DNA of 64,000 nucleotides, from assembly GCF_945859685.1 (NCBI RefSeq), contig NC_079149.1, positions 103,256,863 through 103,320,862 on the forward strand, given 5' to 3'. Below, one piece after another: positions 35,679-46,036 of the stretch. Position numbers and translations under genes: made by a program. The notes below the pieces were generated by a model. The model was not told the DNA's origin. It searched no databases and worked only from the letters and a program-made list of their open reading frames with translations. How positions within the stretch are numbered: the stretch's first letter is position 1; each line of letters begins with the position of its first letter. Source of the stretch: Eupeodes corollae (taxonomy: Eukaryota > Arthropoda > Insecta > Diptera > Syrphidae).

Positions 35679-35994
35679 TAAGTTTATTATGTCACTTTAC
35701 TACGAACGTTAGCTATGAGAACTGTATAAAGCCAAAGTTTCACTGTCAAAAGTAATTCACAATGACATATAACCCCTTCAGAAACTATTTTTCTGACTTT
35801 TTGTTCTAAAAATAAAAACCTCTACTATATTTTGTACAGTTACTTAAGAAGTCTCTAATAAAAGTGGATAAAATGATAAGATTTCAAAAAGATTCATCTG
35901 AAGTGAAGTTGCCATTATTGTCTTTTGACTTTTCCAAACGTCATTTTTGCAAACGCGTCATTTAGATGAATAGAATTTTATGTTGGAAACACTA

Positions 35995-36335
35995 TTTTAA
36001 CTAGCAGCCATTTTGTCAGCTGTCAAGTGATTTATTTGTAGTTTGTTTTGACATTTCAAGATGACATTGACTGACGCCCTGAAAAACACGGTTCTGTTTG
36101 AAATACGTATCGCTCATATTTTGTTTACCGATGAAGCTAACTTTTGTTCGAATGGATAAGGCAATAAACAAAACTTGCCGCTACCGCATTTAGAGTGATG
36201 ATAATTCTCAAGTGTTAGTTGAAGCACCGTTACATCCGCAAAAACTGGCTGTTTGGTGTTCTTTCTGGGTTTGTGTAATAATTGGTCTGTACTTTTTTAA
36301 AAACGATCAATCGAATGTCTCAAAATCTCTCCATT
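35995..36335 (+). pseudogene. Mariner-type transposase relic with internal deletion
   Basis: After the phrase GTCAGCTGTCAAGTGATTTA and TTTGACATTTCAAG, an ATG (36060) opens MTLTDALKN, then jumps to ILFTDEANFCSNG followed by a stop, and further on HPQKLAVWCSFWV and VIIGLYFFKNDQSNV. These align to ILFSDEAHFWLNGYVNKQN and VWCGLYAGGIIGPYFFKD of the transposase at 39940. The first catalytic D is present; most of the DNA-binding domain and the second and third D are gone. It is a distinct, older subfamily. Confidence 0.68.
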
Positions 36336-37389
36336 AGCAATCCTAAACTTACTTCTACATTCCTACCGTTCGTGTACCCTATTTGCACTGTGAGTAGTCA
36401 AAGATAAAGAAAAGTCAATAAAAGAAAAAGCTTATTCAGTAAAATATATGAACCTACTACCTAAGGAATATTTGAATTTAAGTAATTAAAATGAGAACAG
36501 AGATTTCATTATACATTCATAAATGTTCTTAATTTCCAAGAATTTCCTAACCATAATTTTATTTATTCTTTATTCATATCGCGCAATCTTAATGTCTTGA
36601 GCTTAAGCACATAATGTTCATATAGTATTATAAGCTCCAGCTATTGGCCTTGTTTAGAAATCTAAAAAGAAAAAAATATTGTTACAAAAAAGCTGTTTCA
36701 TTATCATTTTGCTAATTAAGCAATTAATTAACTTTATCTTCTTCACGATGACTTTTATTCTGATTTGTAGCCAAAATAATTTAAGAAGATCCACCATAAC
36801 TCTATATAAGCTCTCCCTTGAGTCTTTATCGTTTGATATTAAAATTTAACCATAACACTGAGTGGGCTTTTCATATTTGGTTGTGGAATGCGATTGGAAA
36901 AACAAACCTGTCTCCGATAAATTTGGTTTTGAAAAAAAAAGAAAGTCACGTTTTTTTCTTAAGAATGTCCTTTTTTTCTCTCGATCTGATAAGATATGTC
37001 AAGACCACAAAAAATAAAGACAAACAAATAAACAAAAAAAAAAAAAACTGTAACTTGTTGGAAGCAGGGAATGAAAAGGTTCAAAACCTTAACCACAGAG
37101 ATACGAAAAGACGACGACCAAGACGACAAAGTCGACAACGGCAACGACTACGACGACGTGGTGACAATGCTGGAATGTAATGTATGGTGACGCTGTGTCT
37201 GGCCGACCGCATTGTTGAAAAAGGGCTACCAGTTTACGCAGGCGGATTGGTATACTATATGGCTTTATGAGTCCCAACATTGTTCCCTTTTTTGGTTTTT
37301 TGGGGAATAACAACGGACCTACACTGCATATCACAAGAATGAGTCTACTTGGATTTTGAGATCAGATTATGTTTAGTAGAAAATTATCT
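36336..37389. other. AT-rich stretch with a triplet-repeat tract
   Basis: GAC/AAC triplets fill 37105-37160, giving Arg-rich frames with no domain. CTATATAAGCTCTCC at 36803-36817 is TATA-box-like but has no gene after it. Confidence 0.35.
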
Positions 37390-38480
37390 TTTTAATAGTG
37401 CTCCAAAGTGTAAACTCTACATCGACAGCTGTCAAATAATAGCTTTTATGAGAGTTTTCAAACAAATAGTAGTAAAATAAAATATTCCGTACACTTTGGA
37501 GCATCCTAACAAAAATATTTATTAAAACTATCATGTGTCGAATAAATGTTTAGTTTTAAAACAAATTGTTGTGAAATAAAATACTACGAACACTATGAAG
37601 CTTCCTATGAAAATATTTTGGTTGTTTAATCAAAACACATTGACCAAAAAATGATTCCTTGTTTATAGTAACCTTTTTGACAGCTTTAAACTTCAGCTGA
37701 CAAAAAGTATTTTTTGTAGAGTTGTCAAACAAATGGCGGTCAAATAAGACACTCAGAACACTTTGTAGGATCTTAAGGAAATATTCTCTAAAAAAAAGAT
37801 CTCTCGCTTAGGACTATACATTTAGACATCCTCTAAAATGTCAGCTGTCAAATAATTGTTTAAAGAGTTGTCAAACAAATGGTGGTAGGGTATAATGTAA
37901 CGGTTTTTTTTTGTATAAGAACACGTTCATTATAAAATGATCAATTGTTTCGTGTTTCTTTTTTAAAGCCTTTACACATCAAGCTGACAAATAATTATAT
38001 TTTTGTAGCATTATCAAACAAATGATAGCAACATAAACTTTTGAGTACACTTTAAAGCTTAGGATCCTAAAGAAAAAAGTTTGTAGTTTGATCAGAAAAA
38101 TTGTTCAAAAGAAAAACAGCCACTAAACTGTCAGCCGTCAAATTATTTTTTGTATAGTTGTCAAACAAATAGAGGTCACTTAATGAAATATTTTGATACT
38201 TTATTCAGAAAAATAGACCACATTACGTTAATAATAATTGTTTATTGCCACATTTTGACAGCCATTAAAATATTATTCATAAATTAAGTTTTGCAGAGTT
38301 GTCAAACAAAATGTCGGCCAAAAAAGATAAAACGAATACTTCGTAGAATCTTAAAGAAATATTTTGATAGTTTGATCAGACAAATTGATCACATCACGTA
38401 AATGAAACCTTGTCTGTTGAACTTCACTTTGACAGTATCTAAACTGACAGCTGTCAGGTGATTATTTGAAAAATTGTAAA
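37390..38480. repeat. Degenerate tandem array, period about 145 bp
   Basis: The phrase GTTGTCAAACAAAT recurs at 37721, 37867, 38010 (variant), 38157 and 38298, giving steps of 146, 143, 147 and 141 bp. Earlier, more decayed units have it at 37454 and 37553. Each unit also carries CTGACAGCTGTCAAATAATT before it and, after it, a GTC-AA-ATAA step, ACTTTGTAGCATCTTAAAG, AAATATTTTGATAGTTTGATC and AAAATTGATCA. About seven units are visible. Units differ by many substitutions, so the array is old. It encodes nothing. Confidence 0.72.
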
Positions 38481-39525
38481 AAAATGTGTTTAACCTTAAA
38501 TAATGTATGTATATAGCTTTTGTTTTTTAACAATAAAAATACTGAACTCACTGAACTGTCAACAAAATGACGTTTAGATGAAAAACCAAACAAAATCAAT
38601 ACAATTGATACGGAGTGTAAAAGTGATGTGTAAATGAGTACAATTATTTCTTTATATAACACAATAGAATCATTCGGTGTGCGATTAGAGTCAAATATTT
38701 TTCTAAGTACTTATAGATGAAAGATAAATGTTTAACTTAATGAATTCAAGATGAATGTCATCCTCAACGTTATCGTTGTTAGGTTATTTTTGTTTCGTGC
38801 AGGAATTTAAGGTTGACATAGGTCATTCCAGATGAACGTATGTTTAATTTGTTCTCATGAAACATTCTTCTATTTTTAGGAGAATTTTTATTCATTGTTT
38901 ATTTTTTTATTATTGTTTCCTGTGTGGAATTTCTTTGACAAAAAAACATTTTTTATAGTCATTTATTAATTGTATCAATTCAAGTCATTAGGGTGTAAGT
39001 AGTTGTTGTTTTTGTTGTTGAGCACGTGAATCGTCAATAATTTGGAACCTTGAGCTTTAAACTTGAATGATTTTCTATTGCTAAAAGCTTAGAAGCGCAT
39101 TTTGATTTATGTAATTCGTTAAAGGTCACGTTTACGTTTTTATGATCATTTCGGTTATGAATGATTTTGATTTCTCTTTTTCGATGACAAATTTGTGTAT
39201 TATTTTTATTACTAATCTTATTTACGTTTTCCAATAGGAAATTGCTAAATTTTATATCTACTTACAAACAAATTTTATTATCGTAACGGAAATGTTTAAC
39301 ACGTTACTTTTCTGATTATGATAAGTTCGAAAGCTCTATAAAGGCACCAATGTGTCTGTTGGAATATTTTATAGAAAAGACGGAGTCACCACTTTGTTGA
39401 TTTAATTAGTTTGATATTTTGTTAGTCATAATTTTAATAACTGCATTTGTTGTTCTTAGATACTTATTGACGAGTGAGAAATAGGAACAAAAGAAGAAGT
39501 TTTTAGCAGCAAAACAAGGAAATAT
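38481..39525. other. AT-rich stretch, no gene seen
   Basis: No recognisable gene or repeat. Confidence 0.45.
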
Positions 39526-39900
39526 ATGAGGGTGCATGATTTTTAATCTGGCAATAATTTTTCTTGGATTTGATCATTTTGACAGCTGTCACTTGATTTA
39601 TGCTCAGTTTGGTATGCCGTTTTACAATGAATAGTCTTAAGGACTGTTCAAATGAAAAGGACGATCTTTAATCATTTATAAACTAATTGTATGCAATTTT
39701 TTAACAAAATGAAATAAAGCTTTAGTTACTCTTAAAGTAATGAAATTAGCTTTTTCGTTGCCATAAAATAAGAGGAATTTAAGAAATCACATTGTTCGTC
39801 CCGAATTGGAATATGATTGGAACAAACTGTCAGTTCGCGTTCCACATACGATCCACACTTCAACAAACTAAAAGTTCGCTTGCGTTTTAACTAAAAACAC
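39526..39900 (+). repeat. Mosaic: mariner-like 5' end patch plus family B fragment
   Basis: GGGTGCATGATTTTTAATCT at 39530-39550 followed by TTTTGACAGCTGTCACTTGA resembles the 5' end of a mariner-type element, as near 34770 and 36010. At 39830-39895 the sequence (TTCCACATACGATCCACACT, then TCAACAAACTAAAAGTTCGC) matches the middle of family B. The DD41D element homology starts abruptly at 39901, so its own 5' end has been replaced by this mosaic. Confidence 0.45.
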
Positions 39901-41122
39901 TCAAAGAGAAAGATGCTCAGTATGCTTTGACATTTCATCATGAATAGACTTACTAACGAGCAACGCTTGCAAATCATTGAATTTTATTACCAAAATCAGT
40001 GTTCGGTTCGAAATGTGTTTCGCGCTTTACGTCCGATTTATGGTCTACATAATCGACCAAGTGAGCAACCAATTAATGCGATTGTGACCAAGTTTCGCAC
40101 TCAGTTTAATTTATTGGACATTAAACCAACCACGCGTACAGAAGAGAATATTGCGTCTGTTTCTGAGAGTGTTGCTGAAGACCGTGAAATGTCGATTCGT
40201 CGCCGTTCGCAGCAATTGGGTTTGTGTTATTCGACCACATGGAAGATTTTACGCAAAGATCTTGGTGTAAAACCGTATAAAATACAGCTCGTGCAAGAAC
40301 TGAAGCCGAACGATCTGCCACAACGTCGAATTTTAAGTGAATGGGTCCTAGAAAAGTTGGCAGAAAATCCGCTTTTTTATCAACAAATTTTGTTCAGCGA
40401 TGAGGCTCATTTCTGGTTGAATGGCTACGTAAATAAGCAAAATTGCCGCATTTGGAGTAAAGAGCAACCAGAAGCCGTTCAAGAACTGCCTATGCATCCC
40501 GAAAAATGCACTGTTTGGTGTGGTTGGTTTGTACGCTGGTGGAATCATTGGACCGTATTTTTTCAAAGATGCTGTTGGAAGCAACGTTACGGTGAATGGC
40601 GATCGCTATCTTTCAATGCTTACAAACTTTTTGTTGCCAAAAATGGAAGAACTGAACTTGGTTGACATGTGGTTTCAACAAGATGGCGCTACATGCCACA
40701 CAGCTCGCCATTCTATGGCCATTTTGAGGGAAAACTTCGGAGAACAATTCATCTCAAGGAATGGACCGGTAAGTTGGCCACCAAGATCATGCGATTTGAC
40801 GACTTTAGACTATTTTTTGTGGGGCTACGTCAAGTCTAAAGTTAACACAAATAAGCCAGCAACTATTCCAGCTTTGGAAGACAACATTTCCGAAGAAATT
40901 CGGGCTATTCCGGCCGAAATGCTCGAAAAAGTTACCCAAAATTGGACTTTCCGAATGGACCACATAAGACGCAGCCGCGGTCAACATTTAAATTAAATTA
41001 TCTTCAAAAAGTAAATGTCATGGACCAATCTAACGTTTCAAATAAAGAATCGATGAGATTTTGCAAATTTTATGCGTTTTTTTTTTTTTTTAAAGTTCTC
41101 AAGCTCTTAAAAAATCACAGTT
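39901..41122 (+). mobile_element. DD41D mariner-type transposon, 5' truncated
   Basis: From 39901 (TCAAAGAGAAAGATGCTCAG) to 41122 it matches the deleted copy at 27253-28062 on both sides of that copy's deletion. The 3' end on the other strand reads AACTGTGATTTTTTAAGAGC next to TA (41123-41124). The 5' terminal inverted repeat is missing; upstream sequence is unrelated. It holds the longest transposase reading in the window. High similarity to the other copy suggests fairly recent activity of the family. Confidence 0.85.
39940..40999 (+). pseudogene. DD41D mariner transposase, frameshifted
   Basis: Residues 1-65 are the DUF4817-type helix-turn-helix (MNRLTNEQRLQIIEFYYQN, SVRNVFRALRPIYG). A second DNA-binding stretch follows (MSIRRRSQQLGLCYST, then WKILRKDLGVKPYKIQLV). 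Catalytic residues: first D in ILFSDEAHFWLNG (about 40399), second in WFQQDGATCHTA (40682), third in DLTTLDYFLWG (D at 40808), 41 residues after the second. Near 40521-40530 a 4-bp tandem duplication (TTGG in GGTTGGTTTG) shifts the frame after TVWCG; the correct frame resumes as LYAGGIIGPYFF. A GAA-to-TAA change relative to the other copy truncates the C-terminus at GQHLN. Ancestral length was about 370 residues. It is non-functional as it stands. Confidence 0.87.
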
Positions 41123-41135
41123 TAGAATCGAAGTA

Positions 41136-41260
41136 AGAATTCTACTGGAATTCCATCTATGCCAGGAGCTTCATATGTTTTTCATCTTATCAAGTGAAGA
41201 ATCGAGTTCAGACAAAAGTATTGGACAATCCAGTTTATCAACTACAACGCTGATTTTTTA
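41136..41260 (-). mobile_element. LINE reverse transcriptase N-terminal relic
   Basis: The minus strand reads LLSELDSSLDKMKN, then with one frame change APGIDGIPVEF. This is the LxxALxxMKNNKAPGxDGIPxEF opening of LINE reverse transcriptase. It ends right beside the mariner 3' end, so the mariner copy may have inserted in this LINE, or sequence has been lost at the join. Confidence 0.65.
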
Positions 41261-41427
41261 ATCACATTTATTATTTTTTCGAGGAAGGCAGTTCCGCGTT
41301 GTGCTGTTGTGGATTTTGCGGGAACATTTAATTTGCAAATTATTGCCTTCCTGTAGCTTAAGAAGCCCCTTGCAAGTCTGTAAAGCTAAATGAGTTGCAT
41401 TGGTTTCTGTGTTTATAGGAAGGTGTA

Positions 41428-41736
41428 CTACAATTCTACAATTTCTAGCTCGCTTTCTAGCAGATCGCGTCTTTTCGTCATCAAATTCAAATTGTGGTTA
41501 AGTTGTTCATGAACTTCTTTAAGAGAGTTAATTTCACTGCGAAGCCTCGATAAATCGTCTCTTGTAGCGAGATTCCTTAGCTTTTCCGCAAGGATGCTAT
41601 TTAAAATGTTCTTTAATTCGTCGGTAGTTAGTTTTCCTACTTCCATTGTTTTGTCGTTATCAAAGTGAAAATATTTTTTGCAGTCGTTGTTAGGAAACGT
41701 TTCGGTTATATTTCTGTTTGTATGATTATTTTTCAT
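41428..41736 (-). CDS. Small coiled-coil protein, probably LINE ORF1-like remnant
   Basis: From ATG at 41736 this encodes about 102 residues to TAG. The second half is a strongly charged heptad-like helix: LTTDELKNILNSILAEKLRN, then DDLSRLRSEINSLKEVHEQL and RRDLLESELEIVEL, predicted coiled coil by eye. It lies directly upstream, in the same strand, of a LINE reverse transcriptase opening at 41136-41260, so a role as an N-terminal (ORF1-like) remnant is likely. No nucleic-acid binding motif is present. A host gene cannot be excluded but nothing supports one. Confidence 0.4.
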   Translation of the reverse strand: MKNNHTNRNITETFPNNDCKKYFHFDNDKTMEVGKLTTDELKNILNSILAEKLRNLATRDDLSRLRSEINSLKEVHEQLNHNLNLMTKRRDLLESELEIVEL

Positions 41737-41779
41737 AAGGAAAATACCGTACTGGAGAGATTGGAAATTTTTGTTCAAA

Positions 41780-42174
41780 TAAAGTTTTAAAAAACCTCGT
41801 ACCTTGTAGTTTAACAGATGAGATTTTGTGTTTTAAAGTTGAAAAGTGGTTCAAGAAGAGGATTTAACAGACACAAAAGAAAATATACGGGAGCGACTAA
41901 GGCACTTAACTTTCATTTTTGTCAGTAGAAATTTTAACATCAATGCTTAATCAAAGCCAAAGGTTCTGCGAGCTCTCGTTTCGGAAAAATTCGTCAAAAA
42001 CTAAAATTACGGAATTTCCACCCAGCCCATCACAAATCTTGTTTCGATCGGTTTATAAAGTGAGTCATATTTTTACAATTTGCGAAAAAGATAACTAAAG
42101 AAGTTCTAATCATTTTTTTCTTAAACACAAGTTTTCTCTGTTTAAATTTTCGAAATGTTAGATTTAATTTTTTT
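41780..42174. other. AT-rich spacer
   Basis: No gene was recognised. Confidence 0.45.
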
Positions 42175-43330
42175 TATAATAAATGGGCACTCAAGGGGTT
42201 ATTAATACCCTTAACATGTTTAAAGTTTAAACACGGTGCGAGCGTTAGGAAAATAAAGAAGGATTAAAGAGGAGATACCGATGCACGTTGGTCTTAAAGT
42301 TTTGAATATCAAAATGATAGGGAAAAACAGAGCTGGGTAAAGAATTCCACATTGTCGATGTGCGGTTAAAAAAAGAATCTCTATACTTGACAGTACGTCC
42401 GAAATTGAGCTCAAAGTTAAACTGTTGTGCATTCCTAGAAATACTAGTATTTCGGCTTAATTGTTTCAGGAGGTAGAATACAACTGGCTAATTCGATAGA
42501 ACACTGTTTATAAAAATATCGGTTGAACAACGAAAGGCATGAAACTTTGCGGCGGTGTTCAAGTGACGTAATTGTTTCGGTTATAGTTCTATCGCCTATC
42601 ATTTTCAAAGCCCTTTTTTGGATCCTATCCAAGAAACTTAAACTTGTTTTAGGGGCACCTGCTCAAATATGCGAGTTATATTCAAGTTTTGGACGAATGA
42701 AGGCTTTATAAATTACAGCCAGATCAGAAGAGGCGAAAAATTTCTTGCACCGTCGGAGAAATCCTAAGCACCTAGCAGCATTTTTTGCAATATCGAATAT
42801 GTGATCATTCCATAAGAGGCGATCTGTGATTAGTTTCCTGGGTGCAAGTGCCGCTCATGGATAGCGGCATCGGGGTGGGTTACGCTTTAACGATAGGAGA
42901 CAGCATTGAGTTTTCGAAGCATTCTAAACGGTTTTTGATTGCCCATTGTACAATGCTGTCGAGATCAAAAGAGCTTATCATACGCTGCCGTTGAAGTTCC
43001 ACATCCGAAGGACATGGATGAGAATCTAAAAACGAATATAAAAAGCTGAGGGTACTGTCATCAGCGAAACAATTTAGTAGGTTAGAAGTTTCGGACAAAA
43101 GATCATTTATAAAAATAAGGAAGAGCGTCGGTGACAAAATGGAGCCCTGGGGCACAGCAGCGTTTATTTTGTGAATATCAGATTTGAACCAGTCCAACCA
43201 CTACTTGAATTGAACGGTCCGAAAGGTAATTTCTAACCCAACGAAAAAGGGATTCTTCTATACCAAAAGCACGTATTTTTGATAAGAGATCTTGGTGCCA
43301 AACTCTATCACAATTCAAATAGATCAAAAA
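42175..43330 (-). mobile_element. Jockey/CR1-like LINE, 5' truncated, 3' end retained
   Basis: The minus strand carries INAAVPQGSILSPTLFLIFIN (box B), LNCFADDSTLSFLYSF (catalytic DD, about 43057-43071) and IVQWAIKNRLECF. After shifts it continues with a KCFFRRCKKFF-like thumb, MDRIQKRALKMIGD, and the C-terminal signature YRDSFFNRTSTMWNSLPSSV then FKTNVHRYLL ending in a stop near 42245. It is the same family as 7853-8750 (shared VPQGS, CFADDS, RRCKKFF, RPKLEYNSHIWAGA-like). Frameshifts around 42640 and 42880 and an altered box A region make it inactive. Confidence 0.83.
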
Positions 43331-43373
43331 ACAATTGTGATTTTAATTGAAAATACCGGCTTTAATAGCTAAT

Positions 43374-43850
43374 AGGTTAGGTTAGGTTAAAGTGGCTGTC
43401 TGATGAAATCGAATACACTTAGGCCAGTTTATCACATGAATCTTGAGGCTTCCTCCTAAGCTCAATGAAACCAGTTTGAGTTCCTTACGAAACTTGAGAG
43501 GCTGATAATGCCTATATGATTTAGATCGTTAAAGAAGAATTCTCCTAGGTAATTCTTGCGTTTTTGAGCTAGAGCAGGGCATGTATACAGAGAAATTGAA
43601 GAACTGTTTCCTCCACTTTCTCGTCCATACAGCTTCTGCAAAAGTCATTTGAGAATACGCCTAACCGCGTGGCGTGCTTTCCTATTAGACAGTTTACGGA
43701 ATTACTCGCGCTTTTAAAATTTTCTTTGTTTTTAAAGTTAAAAATATGACTTAAATATATATTAAAGTTCTTATGTCTCCGATGTTTCTTTTTGTAAGAA
43801 AAAAATATCTTTTTCATCGGGCTCTTAAGAGGACTGTCCCCTTAACAGCT
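43374..43850 (-). mobile_element. R1/I-like LINE 3' end with TAACC tail
   Basis: The minus strand reads CLIGKHATRLGVFSNDFCRS, then CMDEKVEETVLQFLC (a CCHC-type knuckle that follows the RNase-H-like region), then KRKNYLGEFFFNDLN and FVRNSNWF before the stop. The 3' tail ends GACAGCCACTTTAACCTAACCTAACCTA (written here as GACAGCCACTTTAACC then TAACC repeats), a tail style I know from dipteran LINEs. It is 5' truncated, as is usual after incomplete reverse transcription. Confidence 0.72.
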
Positions 43851-45732
43851 TCAACGTTTATTACTGTATGCATATCTAAACTCATAAATAGCCACAAATT
43901 AAATCAAATTTCCACGTCAAATAAGTGTTAAACTTCTTTCCTTGAATTTCTAAAGAGGAGACTCTCTGTCTCGGTGCCCAATAAGTTGGTGTCATTGGTG
44001 TTTGACGTTCTTTCTTACGGTCTTTAAAGCTTCATCAAAGTTCTAAATATCTCATTAACAAAAACCGATTTCTGAATTACAAATTAAATTTAATTTATTT
44101 AATTTAACTAACCAATAGTTTTAATTTTATAGCTCAACGCAGTTTTTAAATTCCATGTGTACCAAAAAAAAATCTATAAATTTAAATAATCACTGAAAAG
44201 TGTTACTACTTATACAATCCCACATAAGACGTTGACACCAAAACGCTACCCACGTTTTCAAGACCTTAACTTATTGATAAAAAAGTAACTCATAAAAACT
44301 ATACAGGGTGTTGAGCTATATAACATATTATGATTACTCAGCTTGGATTCCAGAGCACTATTATAAATTAATCAATCATAAAATCATTTTTTTTCTTATC
44401 CAATTCGATTAAACAGGAATTCAAAACCCATTGAAATTTGCCAATCGATACAAAGCGGAAAAATATGCAACCAGAGAACCCTTAGCAACTTTTGTATATA
44501 CAAGCTTTATATCGCCTCATAGTCATATTTAGATATAGGTTTTTGTTAGAAAGAATTAAGTCCAAATCGGATTCTCAGGAATGTGTTTGAATCAACACAA
44601 CACAACGCTAAGCCAACATTCAAAATTCCGCACTATCAAGCAATATCTACATTGATTCTACATATAGGAAGATATAGTATCTAAAAAAACAACAACTATA
44701 TGACAAACAAAAAATTAAATAAATAAAAAAAATAAACATTTTAACATACTAACAATATATTCAAAAAGAATAGGAAAACAAAAACTCGCAACATAATACT
44801 TTCATTGAAATTTCAAAAGAACTCCATATCACAATTGGCCAATCCCATTTTGTAAATATCTCTCCTAACCCAAGATACTTACATATATACAAAATACCTA
44901 CCTACACTAAATTGTATAGATATTTATAAAGCTATAAAGGTATAGTCAGCTAGATAGTCAGCACCGAGTCAGAGTCAGAGTCACCCAATTCCAATGACGC
45001 GAAGACCAAACGACAATGCTCGCAATAGATATTTAGATACTTAGATACTCGTTAATATTTTTCTATCTAAAGCTAAACAAAACATACGTGTAGATATCTC
45101 TGGAATAGTTCGTAGGTAGGTATAGTACGTCAGTCGTTTACGTTGACGTCGACGTCGTCTTGGACGGACGACAATAATACTAATATAATGTTGAATCGCT
45201 TTTTGCTTATAGCTTATAGCAAAAATAAAAACGGTTATAATGGAACTGATAGATAGATATACGCGAACTATACAAAAATGTGTTTAACCCGCATTCGGCA
45301 CATTGGTCGTCACCTATTGAAGTTATAGAGCCATTTGACTTCTAAAGTACACACTCAAACAGTTGTGTTTAAAAATAAATATACTATTAGATAAATATTT
45401 AATTTTTTATTGGCAATGATAAAGTTACAGAGTTTACAATATTTTTGTTTTAGTCATTGCACAAAACAGAGATACTCGTATGATATCAAATTGTATTTTA
45501 CTGCTGAAAAATAATAATTAGTTTTTAAAAAACATGTGTATAACTTAATATTTATAAGTTTGAAGGAAAACATTGCAAAAAAAACTTTCATTCGATTTTT
45601 TAAATACACAAATGAATAAATAAATATGGAAATAAATAAATAAATAGGTAAATAAATAAACAACTAAATACATACACAAATAAATTAATTAATATATATG
45701 TAAATTAGTAAACGGGAAAAATGTATAGAAAA
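43851..45732. other. AT-rich stretch; short regulatory-looking patch near 45 kb
   Basis: No gene was recognised. Between 44940 and 45200 there are AGTCAGAGTCAGAGTCAC, repeated TTAGATACTTAGATACT and GACGTCGACGTCGTC, like the other triplet-rich islands of the window. The lysine/isoleucine frame at 45454-45663 comes from an AATAAATA tract. Confidence 0.35.
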
Positions 45733-46036
45733 AAAAGAGGCTGGGATGCGACTTGCTTAAAAGTTTGTAGGTTTTCATGTTGGGTTAAAAAAGTTGTCAG
45801 TTAAATTATTCCTAAAAATTTTAAAATTGCCAATTCATATAAAAAATATATAGTTTAGTTTGAAGATCTAGTTTTGTGAAATAGATTTATAGTGTAAACA
45901 AATTTTTACCAATTTTAGTAGCATTTCTTAAATTTTTACAAATTGGATGAATGAAATTAATTTGTGAGATTTGCCTACTATTTTTTGTAGATTTTATATT
46001 TTTATGAAAAAACGAACTATTGGATTTTTATAAAAA
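45733..46036 (+). repeat. Partial family A unit (extra head) joined to the next copy
   Basis: AAAAAAGAGGCTGGGATGCG at 45733 starts a family A head that lacks the middle of the head and runs on through AAGTTTGTAGGTTTTCATGT and AGTTGTCAGTTAAATTATTC to GGATTTTTATAAAAAAAA. The next complete head starts at once at 46037. The second copy later repeats the same inner phrases, so the family A 5' part is duplicated head to tail here. Confidence 0.62.

Noticed and set aside
36818..37180. 120-codon frame ending in Arg/Asp-rich sequence
   Set aside because: The Arg-rich end is a GAC triplet tract and the rest is AT-rich chance frame; the TATA-like motif upstream is not enough.
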